A DNA stretch of 11,380 bases. It comes from CTSoil-075 sp964292325. Its GTDB lineage: Bacteria > Bacillota > Negativicutes > DSM-13327. Positions 1-6,253 of the stretch are shown here, piece by piece; the first letter of the stretch is position 1; every line of letters starts with the position of its first letter. The DNA is taken from the NCBI GenBank assembly GCA_964292325.1, contig CAXYVG010000105.1:1-11380 (forward strand). Reading direction: 5' to 3'. Position numbers and translations under genes: made by a program. The notes under the pieces were generated by a model that ran no database searches, was not told the origin of the DNA, and saw nothing but the letters and a program-made list of their open reading frames with translations.

Positions 1-414
1 ATTCGGATCAGGCTTTACATTGGTATCGGTTTTATTGGTTTGCTCGGTTGGCTTTGGAGTAGTAACAGGAGTTTTATTTGCATTGGGATCAGGCTTTACA
101 TTAGTAGTTGTTTTATTAAGTTCTTGAGTGGGTTTTATGGTAGAGGCTGGCGTTTTATTCGCATTAGGGCTCGAAACTGGTGATGTAGTAGAATTGAAAT
201 TGATTTGAGTGGCGGATTGATTTGTTTTTCCCATTTGCTGCGAAGTCGTAGCGGATGTATTCATTGCACTAGAACTAGCTGATGCATGAGTGATGCTGGG
301 CATTCCTGGTAACATAGCTGTTGATAAGATCGTTGCTGCCGCGACGATGCCAGCAAGATTTTTATATTTGCGTTTAATACGATCAAGCTGTTTATGTCGA
401 ATTTTATGTGTCAT
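1..414 (-). CDS. Exported Thr/Asn/Pro/Lys-rich repeat protein, N-terminal part (truncated by window edge)
   Basis: An open frame of 138 codons runs from an ATG at 412-414 off the left edge with no stop. A strong ribosome site (AAAGGAGG) sits a few bases upstream of the ATG. The first 18 residues are very basic (many Lys, Arg, His). A hydrophobic stretch follows at about residues 20-38 (LAGIVAAATILSTAML), ending near an Ala-Ser-Ala site at 44-46, so this looks like a long-n-region signal peptide or a membrane anchor. From about residue 47 the protein is low in complexity (Ser, Thr, Asn, Gln). From residue 83 it enters a 27-residue repeat, present twice and starting a third time at the edge. 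Such a segment is usually a wall-spanning or linker region before a folded domain that lies outside the window. Function cannot be assigned. Coding is supported by the ribosome site, the export signal and the in-frame repeat. Confidence 0.75.
   Translation of the reverse strand, partial: MTHKIRHKQLDRIKRKYKNLAGIVAAATILSTAMLPGMPSITHASASSSAMNTSATTSQQMGKTNQSATQINFNSTTSPVSSPNANKTPASTIKPTQELNKTTTNVKPDPNANKTPVTTPKPTEQTNKTDTNVKPDPN
7..168 (-). repeat. Two tandem 81-bp (27-residue) coding repeats
   Basis: Units 88-168 and 7-87 encode closely related 27-residue segments, residues 83-109 and 110-136 of the exported protein. Both begin PNANKTP and end TNVKPD. The block GGATCAGGCTTTACATT occurs at 5-21 and again at 86-102, exactly 81 bp apart. 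The next unit begins (Pro-Asn) at the window edge, so the copy number is unknown. Middle positions vary (Ile/Pro, Leu/Thr, Thr/Asp), so the copies have diverged. Confidence 0.85.
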
Positions 415-473
415 GTTCGTGATCCTCCTTTATGATGTTCGCACTTATAGTATTTGTTTCTTATGAAAAAAAT

Positions 474-502
474 ATATAAACTATCATCAAAAAAAGAGGC
501 AA
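474..502 (-). promoter_or_regulatory. Candidate sigma-A promoter for the exported repeat protein
   Basis: On the minus strand TTGCCT (502-497) and TTATAT (479-474) are separated by 17 bases and lie about 60-90 bases upstream of the ATG at 414. The surroundings are AT-rich. This is a consensus match only. Confidence 0.4.
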
Positions 503-590
503 CATTATATTTATTATTGATATATCGCAGGATATGGATAGGCAGATAACGAAATCCTAGCTATAGCAATCGTCATTTGGAGGATGCGCA

Positions 591-980
591 GTGAAAAATA
601 TGAGATTAACGATAGGCGATAAATGGCTTATCGGGATACTTTTAGTTTTATCTATTACAGGAATTTCTTTTAGTTTTATCCTTTTTCCCGTTCAGGGGAA
701 TGTAATTGCCGAAATTAGTGTTGATAGTAAACTGATTAAGACAATACCACTTCGGAAAGGATATCATGAAGAAATTCGTATTGGTGGTGAAACCGAATAT
801 GCAGTGATTGAAGTACAAGATGAAAAAATACGAATTAGGCAAGATGATTCACCACGCCAAATCGGTGTGCAAACGGGATGGATTAGTAGTCCTCCACAGC
901 AAATTGTCAATTTGCCATATCGTATTGTCATTCATCTTGTATCAAGTGAAAATATTGATGTTGATGATATTGCCCGCTAA
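591..980 (+). CDS. Membrane-anchored NusG domain II protein
   Basis: The 129-residue product starts at GTG 591, placed by GGAGGA at 579-584 with a six-base spacer. The ATG at 600 would be too far from that site. One hydrophobic segment at about residues 12-34 (LIGILLVLSITGISFSFILF) anchors it with a short cytoplasmic N-terminus. The remainder, about 36-118, resembles the stand-alone NusG domain II (DUF1312) family, with the characteristic IEVQDEKIRI and QTGWISSPPQQIVNLPYRIVI segments. These proteins share a fold with an insert domain of some NusG factors but lack the RNA-polymerase-binding domain, so a role in transcription should not be assumed. Their function is not established. As I recall the family, many members carry cysteines around the TGWI segment; this copy has none anywhere. 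It is not obviously in an operon, because the next gene has its own promoter. Confidence 0.8.
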   Translation: MKNMRLTIGDKWLIGILLVLSITGISFSFILFPVQGNVIAEISVDSKLIKTIPLRKGYHEEIRIGGETEYAVIEVQDEKIRIRQDDSPRQIGVQTGWISSPPQQIVNLPYRIVIHLVSSENIDVDDIAR

Positions 981-992
981 ATAGGTGAGGGG

Positions 993-1021
993 TTGAATAT
1001 TTAACTCAATCATTGTATGAT
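993..1021 (+). promoter_or_regulatory. Sigma-A promoter for xpt
   Basis: TTGAAT (993-998) and TATGAT (1016-1021) are separated by 17 bases and sit 35 bases upstream of the xpt start codon. This suggests xpt and the HAD gene are transcribed separately from the NusG domain II gene. The leader is too short for a purine riboswitch. Confidence 0.6.
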
Positions 1022-1055
1022 ACCATTTATATAAGTAGTCATTGGGAGGTAAATT

Positions 1056-1625
1056 ATGCAGTTGTTGAAGGATAAAATTCAGAAAGAAGGGGTGGTGATA
1101 CGCGATTCTCTACTAAAGGTCGATTCTTTTTTAAATCATCAAATGGACCCACAATTGATGATGAAATTAGGGGAAGAATTTGCTCTTCGGTTTAAAAATA
1201 ATAACGTTACCAAAATTCTTACGATTGAATCTTCAGGTATTGCTGTTGCAATCATGGTAGGATTTGTTCTTCAGGTGCCAGTTGTTTTTGCCCGCAAGAA
1301 AAAATCGGCTGTAGGTAATGATGATGTATATAATACTACCGTATACTCGTTTACGAAAAAAGAAAGCAACTATGTGACGGTTTCCAAAGAATTATTGGCA
1401 GAAGGAGAAAATATCCTGATCGTTGATGATTTTTTAGCCAATGGTGAAGCTGCCTTGGGATTGACCAATATTGTACAGCAAGCAGGTGCTACTGTTGTAG
1501 GAATTGGTATTGTCATTGAAAAGAGTTTTCAACCAGGTGCGGAAAAACTAAAAAAAGCTGGTTATCAGGTAGAATCTTTAGTGCGTATCCAGTCTTTTTC
1601 AAATGGACAAGTGCATTATGTATGA
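1056..1625 (+). CDS. xpt: Xanthine phosphoribosyltransferase
   Basis: This cytoplasmic type I phosphoribosyltransferase converts xanthine plus PRPP to XMP and pyrophosphate in purine salvage. It is 189 residues, the usual length for Xpt. The N-terminus carries the family segment FLNHQMDP at about residues 25-32. ESSGIA is at 58-63, a basic FARKKKS stretch at 78-84, and the PRPP-binding loop (ILIVDDFLANGEA, acidic pair D124-D125) at 120-132. GGGAGG at 1044-1049 with six-base spacing fixes the ATG. The 3' end overlaps the start of the HAD phosphatase by 8 bases, so the two are probably translationally coupled. No purine riboswitch is visible between the promoter and the start, although xpt leaders in Bacillus carry one. 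Any purine control would have to come from elsewhere. A purR-type PRPP-binding regulator is excluded by the lack of an HTH domain. Confidence 0.95.
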   Translation: MQLLKDKIQKEGVVIRDSLLKVDSFLNHQMDPQLMMKLGEEFALRFKNNNVTKILTIESSGIAVAIMVGFVLQVPVVFARKKKSAVGNDDVYNTTVYSFTKKESNYVTVSKELLAEGENILIVDDFLANGEAALGLTNIVQQAGATVVGIGIVIEKSFQPGAEKLKKAGYQVESLVRIQSFSNGQVHYV

Positions 1626-2262
1626 TGTGATATTATTTGATTTGGATGGGACTTTAACAGATCCCAAGCCTGGTATCACAAAATCAGTACAGTATGCTCT
1701 TTCTAAAATGGATATTGTAGAAGAAGATATAGAAAAACTCACCCCTTTTATTGGCCCTCCTTTGAAAGCTTCTTTCAAGGAGTTTTACAATATGAGTGAT
1801 GAGCAGGCTACGCAGGCTATTGTGTATTATAGAGAACGCTTTTCTACTGTTGGCTTATATGAAAATATGGTTTATGTTGGAATGCAAGAGCTGCTAGAAG
1901 AATTACAAAATAGAGGGAAGAAACTATATGTTGCTACGTCAAAACCGTCTGTATTTGCGATAAAAATACTAGAACATTTTAGGCTCATTCATTTTTTTCA
2001 AGCTGTGATCGGTAGTGAACTTGATGGGACGCGAGTAGAAAAAACAGAAGTCATCAAGTTTGTATTGTCAACGATCGAAGATCGTAGTCGTATCGTTATG
2101 ATTGGCGATCGAAAATATGATATAATGGGAGCCCGCGAAAATCAAATTGATGCAATTGGTGTTGCCTATGGATACGGTAGTTATGAGGAGTTAGAAACGG
2201 CAAAACCTAATTATATCGTAAACACGGTATCGGAATTAAGAGCCGTTTTATGCAAAAAATAA
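1618..2262 (+). CDS. HAD-superfamily phosphatase (phosphoglycolate phosphatase/nucleotidase-like)
   Basis: The 214-residue enzyme has all the haloacid dehalogenase motifs. Motif I is DLDGT with nucleophile D8 and acid D10. Motif II is ATSKP (about 106-110). A candidate motif III lysine is K142. Motif IV is GDRKYD, with D164 and D168 binding Mg2+. The helical cap at about 15-80 contains FIGPPL, as in the Gph/PpaX-like group. I chose the ATG at 1618, which gives the normal MYDVILFDLDGT start and overlaps xpt by 8 bases. An in-frame ATG at 1603 would add five residues (MDKCI). Neither start has a good ribosome site, so translation probably depends on coupling to xpt. The substrate is unknown. 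Pairing with xpt hints at a purine nucleotide or a related sugar phosphate, but that is inference. Phosphoglycolate or pyrophosphate are alternatives. Confidence 0.88.
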   Translation: MYDVILFDLDGTLTDPKPGITKSVQYALSKMDIVEEDIEKLTPFIGPPLKASFKEFYNMSDEQATQAIVYYRERFSTVGLYENMVYVGMQELLEELQNRGKKLYVATSKPSVFAIKILEHFRLIHFFQAVIGSELDGTRVEKTEVIKFVLSTIEDRSRIVMIGDRKYDIMGARENQIDAIGVAYGYGSYEELETAKPNYIVNTVSELRAVLCKK

Positions 2263-2266
2263 TATA

Positions 2267-2317
2267 AGGGTTCAGGTTTTCTTTATTCATATCAATGAAT
2301 GAGAAAACCTGAACCCT
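2267..2317. terminator. Strong bidirectional intrinsic terminator
   Basis: AGGGTTCAGGTTTTCT (2267-2282) pairs with its complement ending at 2317. An inner ATTCAT/ATGAAT stem closes the tip around ATCA. A T-rich run (ATTTTT) follows on the plus strand. It lies four bases after the HAD stop and four bases before the stop of the convergent 80-residue gene, so it can serve both. Confidence 0.9.
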
Positions 2318-2321
2318 ATTT

Positions 2322-2564
2322 TTAATACAATTCACCTCGAAGGCGAGCGGTTTCTGCCTGGCTTTCAGAATAATACCAGCGTGTAGATTTACCAATAATA
2401 CAACGCATAGCATCAAGCTTCCCTTCAATAGCCATTTGTCTCATTTTTTTTAGGTCAAAACCATTCGAAGAATAATAATTGGCAGAAATAAATCCTTGAT
2501 TATTTAGTTTTTTGCGATACTGACTAACATCTCTACTATCTAGTTGGACTTGCCAAATCGACAT
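2322..2564 (-). CDS. Small protein of unknown function, possible excisionase/MerR-like DNA-binding fold
   Basis: This 80-residue, soluble-looking protein runs from ATG 2564 to TAA 2322. I do not recognise a named family. Residues 37-75 (DLKKMRQMAIEGKLDA, then GKSTRWYYSESQAE) resemble the recognition helix and wing of excisionase or MerR-type winged helices, where a helix is followed by a basic-aromatic hairpin. The resemblance is by eye only. The N-terminal 35 residues are polar with several Tyr and Asn (NYYSSNG). The ribosome site is weak: AAAGG is distant and GGGAT is close to the ATG. Support for it being real comes from the unbroken frame, its tight fit against the shared terminator at 2267-2317, and the empty AT-rich DNA upstream, which suggests its own promoter. 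It could be a housekeeping small regulator; nothing around it suggests a prophage. Confidence 0.65.
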   Translation of the reverse strand: MSIWQVQLDSRDVSQYRKKLNNQGFISANYYSSNGFDLKKMRQMAIEGKLDAMRCIIGKSTRWYYSESQAETARLRGELY

Positions 2565-2671
2565 AAAATATCCCAGCCTTTCGCCATGTGCTTTTTTTTT
2601 GAATTGTTTATAATATATAATTTGATTATATACCTATTTGCTTAGAATTGGCTATAGTTTTTTTTGGAAAA

Positions 2672-2701
2672 AGTGTAATAAAATTTACTTTTCGTTACAC
2701 T
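2672..2701 (-). terminator. Possible weak terminator after the sensor kinase gene
   Basis: On the minus strand AGTGTAA and TTACACT form a seven-base-pair stem overlapping the kinase stop codon, followed by four T residues, CC and an A-run. The 16-base loop can pair further (AAAA/TTTT). The short T-tract makes termination uncertain. The rest of 2565-2694 is AT-rich, with several TATAAT-like words on the minus strand but no convincing -35 partner. Confidence 0.35.
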
Positions 2702-4473
2702 GACGGTAGTTTTATAGTGAAAATCGTCCCTTTGTTTACAGTACTTTGTACTTCGATATGTCCATTATGCATTTCTACAATAAACTTAACAATTGCGAGC
2801 CCAAGGCCTGTACCACCAGCATTACGTGATCTCGCTTTGTCTACTCGATAGAAACGGTCGAAAATAAGTGGTAAGTCGGCGGGGGGAATTCCGATTCCGG
2901 AATCTTCCACGAGTAGTATTACATCCTTATTTTCTTGATAGCATTTTAATTTTACGGTGCCGGATGGAAGGGTATATTTAATACTATTGTCTACTAGGTT
3001 AATAAGGACTTGCTTGAGCCAGTCTGGATTGGCCATGATACAAATAGGATTAGAAGGAGCATCGATGTTTAGACGAATCTGTTTCTCATTTGCATTGATG
3101 GTAAGAGAGTTCTTTACTACATGAAGCAATGGAATTAAGTCGGTTGTTTCTAGTTTGACTTGTTGCCGATATTCTTGTGAGTTTAGTTTAGCTAATTGGA
3201 GAAGTTCATTCACTAAGCGTTGCATTCGCTTCGCTTCGTTATGAATAATGTTTACAAACTTAACGCTAAGTTCTGCGTCTTCGATTGCCCCATCTAGTAA
3301 TGTTTCGGCAAAGCCTTTGATTGCTGTAAGAGGAGTAGCCAGTTCATGAGAGGCATTGGCCACAAAATCGGCTTGGCGCTCATGTATATCTTGGAGGGTT
3401 GTAATATCATGAAATACAGTTAAGACGCCAGTAATATCATTTTCTGTAGCCGTGATCGGAGCTAAAAAAACTTGGAAGACTTTTTTACTACCATGAATAT
3501 TTGTTTTAAGATAGATGGTCGTATCTTTTTCGTTGGCAATCGTTTCGTGTATGGAGCGATCTAACTGACTGTTGCCTATAGCTTGCATATTATGTTGATT
3601 GAGTACGGAATCTTTCATGTCAAAAATATCGAGGGCCTTTTTGTTAGCAGTGGTCAATCGTCCATACCGATCTAAGAGTATGACTGCGTTGTCCATGTGT
3701 TCGAGTATCAGAGAGAGTTTTTGAGTTTCAGCAATGGATTCATTTATTTTATCATCCAAATTGGATGCTAGATGGTTAAGAGTGTGAGCTAGTAGTTCTA
3801 ATTCATCTCCAGTTCGTATATGCAATCGATGCTTTAGATCGCCATTGCCTATCTGGCGGGCAGCAGTGGTTATTTCTTCTAAAGGGGCCGTATATTTTTG
3901 GGCTAAGCGTATACTAAGGGCGATGGCTAGTAATGAAATGAGAAAAGTGGAGATCAGGAGAGTGGATTTTATGTTGCGGAATCCTGCATCAACGGCAGCG
4001 AGGGTGCTGGCAATTCGTACCGTTCCTACTTCCTCACTCTGGCGCCATATCGGAATGGCTACATAGAGCATATTTTGATTGATCGTAGTGCTGTAGCGAG
4101 TGGAATTGCCGACGGATCCTGTCATAGCTAATACTATTTCTGGTCGTTCTAGATGGTTTTCCATTAGGTATGGATTTTCCCAAGAATCAGCGATAACAAC
4201 ACCATTTCTATCAATGACTGTTATTCTAAGATCGTTTTTAGTCGCGAGTTCTTTGACCCGATGATCAATACTGGCTTTTTCTAGTGGGTTATTCATATAG
4301 TCTTCCAAAAATTGTTCAGTAACTCGAGCGTGGCTGAGTAGACTCGAGGTTAGTATTTCTATATTGTGTTGGTAAAAGAACCATAACAAATAGGTACTTA
4401 ATAATGACATCGTTAATACAATTAATACAAGGTATGTAACGATGAGTCTAGATTTGATATTCCATTTAAACAT
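2695..4473 (-). CDS. Membrane sensor histidine kinase, PhoR/PnpS/WalK type
   Basis: The 592-residue kinase starts at ATG 4473, set by GGGAGGATC just upstream. A longer frame reaches ATG 4536, but that codon lies inside a terminator stem. In order: TM1 at about 8-34, an extracellular sensor of roughly 130 residues (PAS/Cache-like), TM2 at about 168-191, HAMP about 186-241 with an adjoining helix, PAS about 249-364, then HisKA with phospho-acceptor H376 in SHELATPL. The HATPase follows: N-box NLVDNSIKY with N496, G1 DSGIGI about 524-529, F-box FDRFYR about 538-543, and G2 GGTGLGL about 553-559. It should autophosphorylate and pass phosphate to a response regulator. No regulator gene is in the window. 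The architecture matches PhoR/PnpS, and pstS lies close by, so phosphate sensing is plausible, but WalK or ResE-like roles are not excluded. The usual Arg/Lys after SHEL is Ala here. Confidence 0.93.
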   Translation of the reverse strand: MFKWNIKSRLIVTYLVLIVLTMSLLSTYLLWFFYQHNIEILTSSLLSHARVTEQFLEDYMNNPLEKASIDHRVKELATKNDLRITVIDRNGVVIADSWENPYLMENHLERPEIVLAMTGSVGNSTRYSTTINQNMLYVAIPIWRQSEEVGTVRIASTLAAVDAGFRNIKSTLLISTFLISLLAIALSIRLAQKYTAPLEEITTAARQIGNGDLKHRLHIRTGDELELLAHTLNHLASNLDDKINESIAETQKLSLILEHMDNAVILLDRYGRLTTANKKALDIFDMKDSVLNQHNMQAIGNSQLDRSIHETIANEKDTTIYLKTNIHGSKKVFQVFLAPITATENDITGVLTVFHDITTLQDIHERQADFVANASHELATPLTAIKGFAETLLDGAIEDAELSVKFVNIIHNEAKRMQRLVNELLQLAKLNSQEYRQQVKLETTDLIPLLHVVKNSLTINANEKQIRLNIDAPSNPICIMANPDWLKQVLINLVDNSIKYTLPSGTVKLKCYQENKDVILLVEDSGIGIPPADLPLIFDRFYRVDKARSRNAGGTGLGLAIVKFIVEMHNGHIEVQSTVNKGTIFTIKLPSV

Positions 4474-4526
4474 AATGATCCTCCCATAGCATCCTATAAG
4501 CAAAGCATATAATAAAATAATAAAAG

Positions 4527-4557
4527 TATCCACCATTTAATTTTAAAATGGTGGATA
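4527..4557 (-). terminator. Intrinsic terminator between the CBS gene and the sensor kinase
   Basis: TATCCACCATTT (4527-4538) and AAATGGTGGATA (4546-4557) form a perfect 12-bp stem with a seven-base loop. Read on the minus strand, a T-rich tract (CTTTTATTATTTTATTA) follows. It lies 17 bases past the stop codon of the two-CBS gene. It contains the upstream ATG of the kinase frame, which argues that the kinase begins later, at 4473. Some read-through may supply kinase transcription, since little promoter-like sequence lies between 4474 and 4526. Confidence 0.8.
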
Positions 4558-4574
4558 TTAACAATAAATTAACA

Positions 4575-4997
4575 TTAGCTTTTTATTGGATCTTTTTTTG
4601 CTAGTAATTGCGAATAATATTCGAGAATTTCCCTACGACGAATGATGCCAATAAAAATATTACTATCATCTACTACTGGCACAAAGTTTTGTGCGATAGC
4701 CAAAGAAAGTAAATCTTCCATTTCGGAATTAATTCGTACTGGCTTAGCGGTCATTCGTCGAGAAATATCTTTCAGTTTAACCTGCTCTGTATCGGCAAAG
4801 GTTAAGCCGGGTGTGTTTTTGATTTTCCACAATAAATCCCCTTCGGTAATTGCTCCAGCATATTTGCCATGTTCATCAATAATTGGAATTGCAGTATAGC
4901 GGTGATACTCCATTTTTTCAAGTGCCTGTCGCATCGTACAATTAAGCGGTAAATAAACGATTTCACTTTTGGAGATAAGAAAAAAAGCTATGTTCAT
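4575..4997 (-). CDS. Two-CBS-domain protein
   Basis: This 140-residue cytoplasmic protein consists of two CBS motifs. The first, at about residues 5-60, contains TAIPIIDEHGKYAGAITEGDLL. The second, at about 78-130, contains FVPVVDDSNIFIGIIRRREILEYY. Such tandem pairs form a Bateman module that commonly binds adenosine nucleotides (AMP, ATP, SAM). No effector domain is attached, so it probably acts by regulating a partner or as a stand-alone sensor. GGAGG lies ten bases upstream of the ATG at 4997, and a near-consensus promoter (5039-5067) drives it. A terminator follows it, so it is probably monocistronic. It diverges from pstS across a 293-bp region. Whether it belongs to phosphate control is unknown. 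Confidence 0.9.
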   Translation of the reverse strand: MNIAFFLISKSEIVYLPLNCTMRQALEKMEYHRYTAIPIIDEHGKYAGAITEGDLLWKIKNTPGLTFADTEQVKLKDISRRMTAKPVRINSEMEDLLSLAIAQNFVPVVDDSNIFIGIIRRREILEYYSQLLAKKDPIKS

Positions 4998-5038
4998 TAA
5001 AGAGAACCTCCAGTAATATTTACACTATATATTAAAAT

Positions 5039-5067
5039 TCTATATTTCCATTCGATAATCCTTTCAA
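5039..5067 (-). promoter_or_regulatory. Sigma-A promoter for the two-CBS gene
   Basis: On the minus strand TTGAAA (5067-5062) and TATAGA (5044-5039) are separated by exactly 17 bases, about 40 bases upstream of the start codon at 4997. Both hexamers are close to consensus. It is about 136 bp from the Pho-box-like element, so the two divergent genes seem to be controlled separately. Confidence 0.65.
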
Positions 5068-5202
5068 TAAATTACCGTTTTGTTTATATTAGTGCAATAA
5101 AGGGACTGTAGTAGCTTGTCTGCTTACATAAATACTCGAAATGTATTAAACAGTATTAAAACAGTTAAAATAGACATTGTGAGCTATAGTAAATGTAGAA
5201 AA

Positions 5203-5256
5203 TTAACATAATCATAACAATGTCTTAACACATGAAAATGAAGATCGTTCTACAAT
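5203..5256 (+). promoter_or_regulatory. Pho-box-like direct repeats and -10 element upstream of pstS
   Basis: Three hexamers lie at exact 11-base intervals: TTAACA at 5203-5208, ATAACA at 5214-5219 and TTAACA at 5225-5230. The Bacillus PhoP binding site is made of TT(A/T/C)A(C/T)A repeats spaced by about five bases, which gives the same 11-base period. A TACAAT at 5251-5256 is a suitable -10. That would put the repeats at roughly -60 to -33, as expected for an activator replacing a poor -35. A fourth repeat is not present on either side. The rest of 4998-5290 has the CBS promoter and an AT-rich repeat cluster at 5146-5170. Confidence 0.7.
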
Positions 5257-5290
5257 ATAACTATAGTAAAAAACGTAGGAGGTCTATGAT

Positions 5291-6148
5291 ATGAAAATTT
5301 CCCCGAAACATAAAATACTTGCAACGGCTATGGCGTTATTACTTGGTGCTAGCCTAATTGCTGGTTGTGGCGGTAACAAAGAGGCAGGAAAAACAGGTGA
5401 CGTACAAGGAACAGTCACTGCATCTGGTTCTACAGCATTACTTCCTTTATTGAAGCCTGCACAAGAAGAATTCCAAAAGAAAAATGCAAAGGCTACTGTG
5501 ACGATTGCAGGTGGTGGTTCATTCACTGGTTTGAATCAAGTTTCAGCTGGCTCGGTCAATATAGGTAACTCCGATGTTGCACTGACTGACGAATACAAAG
5601 ATAAAGGTCTTGTGGATCATCAAGTAGCAGTTGCACCGTTTGTGTTCATCGCCAACCAAGATGTAAGTGTTGATAGCTTGACTCAACAACAATATGTAGA
5701 TATTCTGACTGGTAAAATTACCAACTGGAAAGAAGTTGGCGGTAAAGATCAAAAAATTACTTTGATTCACCGTTCGAAATCTTCTGGATCACGTGCGACC
5801 ATTGCCGCTGTAGTATTGAAAGGTGCCGCATTTACTGATAATGCGATTATCCAAGATTCTAATGGTGCAGTTCGTACCGCAATTTCTAGTACACCGGGTT
5901 CAATTGGTTATGTTGATGCTGCATATGCTGATACTACTGTAAAATCAATTGCTTTTAATGGCGAGAAATACTCCGCTGATGCTGTAATTAATGGCAAATA
6001 TCCTGTATATGCTTATGAACATATGTTTACAAAAGGCGAAGCTACTGGCGCAGTGAAAGCTTTCATCGACTATGTAATGAGTAAAGATTTCCAAGAAACT
6101 TATGTTGAGAAAAATGGCTTCGTACCAATGACAAAAATGAAAAAATAA
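5291..6148 (+). CDS. pstS: Phosphate ABC transporter substrate-binding lipoprotein PstS
   Basis: The 285-residue protein has a lipoprotein signal peptide with lipobox LIAGC (lipidated C26), so it is tethered to the outer face of the cytoplasmic membrane or, in a diderm, to an envelope membrane. It binds inorganic phosphate for the PstCAB importer. Phosphate-contact segments typical of PstS are visible: SGST at 45-48, the GGGSFTGL loop at 74-81, NSD at 93-95 and RSKSSGSR at 161-168. The length is normal for the short Firmicute PstS. AGGAGG at 5277-5282 sets the ATG. The upstream Pho-box-like repeats suggest induction by phosphate starvation. A terminator follows at once and pstC, pstA, pstB and phoU are not in the window, so this gene is transcribed alone, perhaps as a stand-alone binding protein or a second copy. 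Confidence 0.95.
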   Translation: MKISPKHKILATAMALLLGASLIAGCGGNKEAGKTGDVQGTVTASGSTALLPLLKPAQEEFQKKNAKATVTIAGGGSFTGLNQVSAGSVNIGNSDVALTDEYKDKGLVDHQVAVAPFVFIANQDVSVDSLTQQQYVDILTGKITNWKEVGGKDQKITLIHRSKSSGSRATIAAVVLKGAAFTDNAIIQDSNGAVRTAISSTPGSIGYVDAAYADTTVKSIAFNGEKYSADAVINGKYPVYAYEHMFTKGEATGAVKAFIDYVMSKDFQETYVEKNGFVPMTKMKK

Positions 6149-6173
6149 TTGAGAAATTCATAGGAATCAACGT

Positions 6174-6202
6174 AAAAGGTCATGTTAATATCATGACCTT
6201 TT
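6174..6202 (+). terminator. Intrinsic terminator after pstS
   Basis: AAAAGGTCATG (6174-6184) and CATGACCTTTT (6192-6202) form an 11-bp stem with a seven-base loop. The 3' arm ends in TTTT, then ATT. It lies 25 bases past the pstS stop and separates pstS from the chemoreceptor gene. Confidence 0.8.
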
Positions 6203-6253
6203 ATTGTCGAATCCAAAAAAGATGGTGCTATGTAAGGGGGAGAAATATCATAC

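Noticed and set aside
1..168. CRISPR-like or intergenic repeat array
   Set aside because: The 81-bp units are directly adjacent, diverge between copies and are in frame within an exported protein.
990..1007. Hairpin GGGTTGA/TTTAACTC as terminator of the NusG domain II gene
   Set aside because: The stem is AT-rich with G-U pairs, no T-run follows, and it overlaps the -35 of the xpt promoter.
981..1055. Purine riboswitch upstream of xpt
   Set aside because: Only about 30 bases lie between the predicted transcription start and the xpt ATG, too short for the aptamer, and no three-way junction sequence is visible.
6203..6253. SigD-type flagellar promoter for the chemoreceptor gene
   Set aside because: No TAAA plus GCCGATAA-like pair is present; a TTGTCG word has no well-spaced -10.
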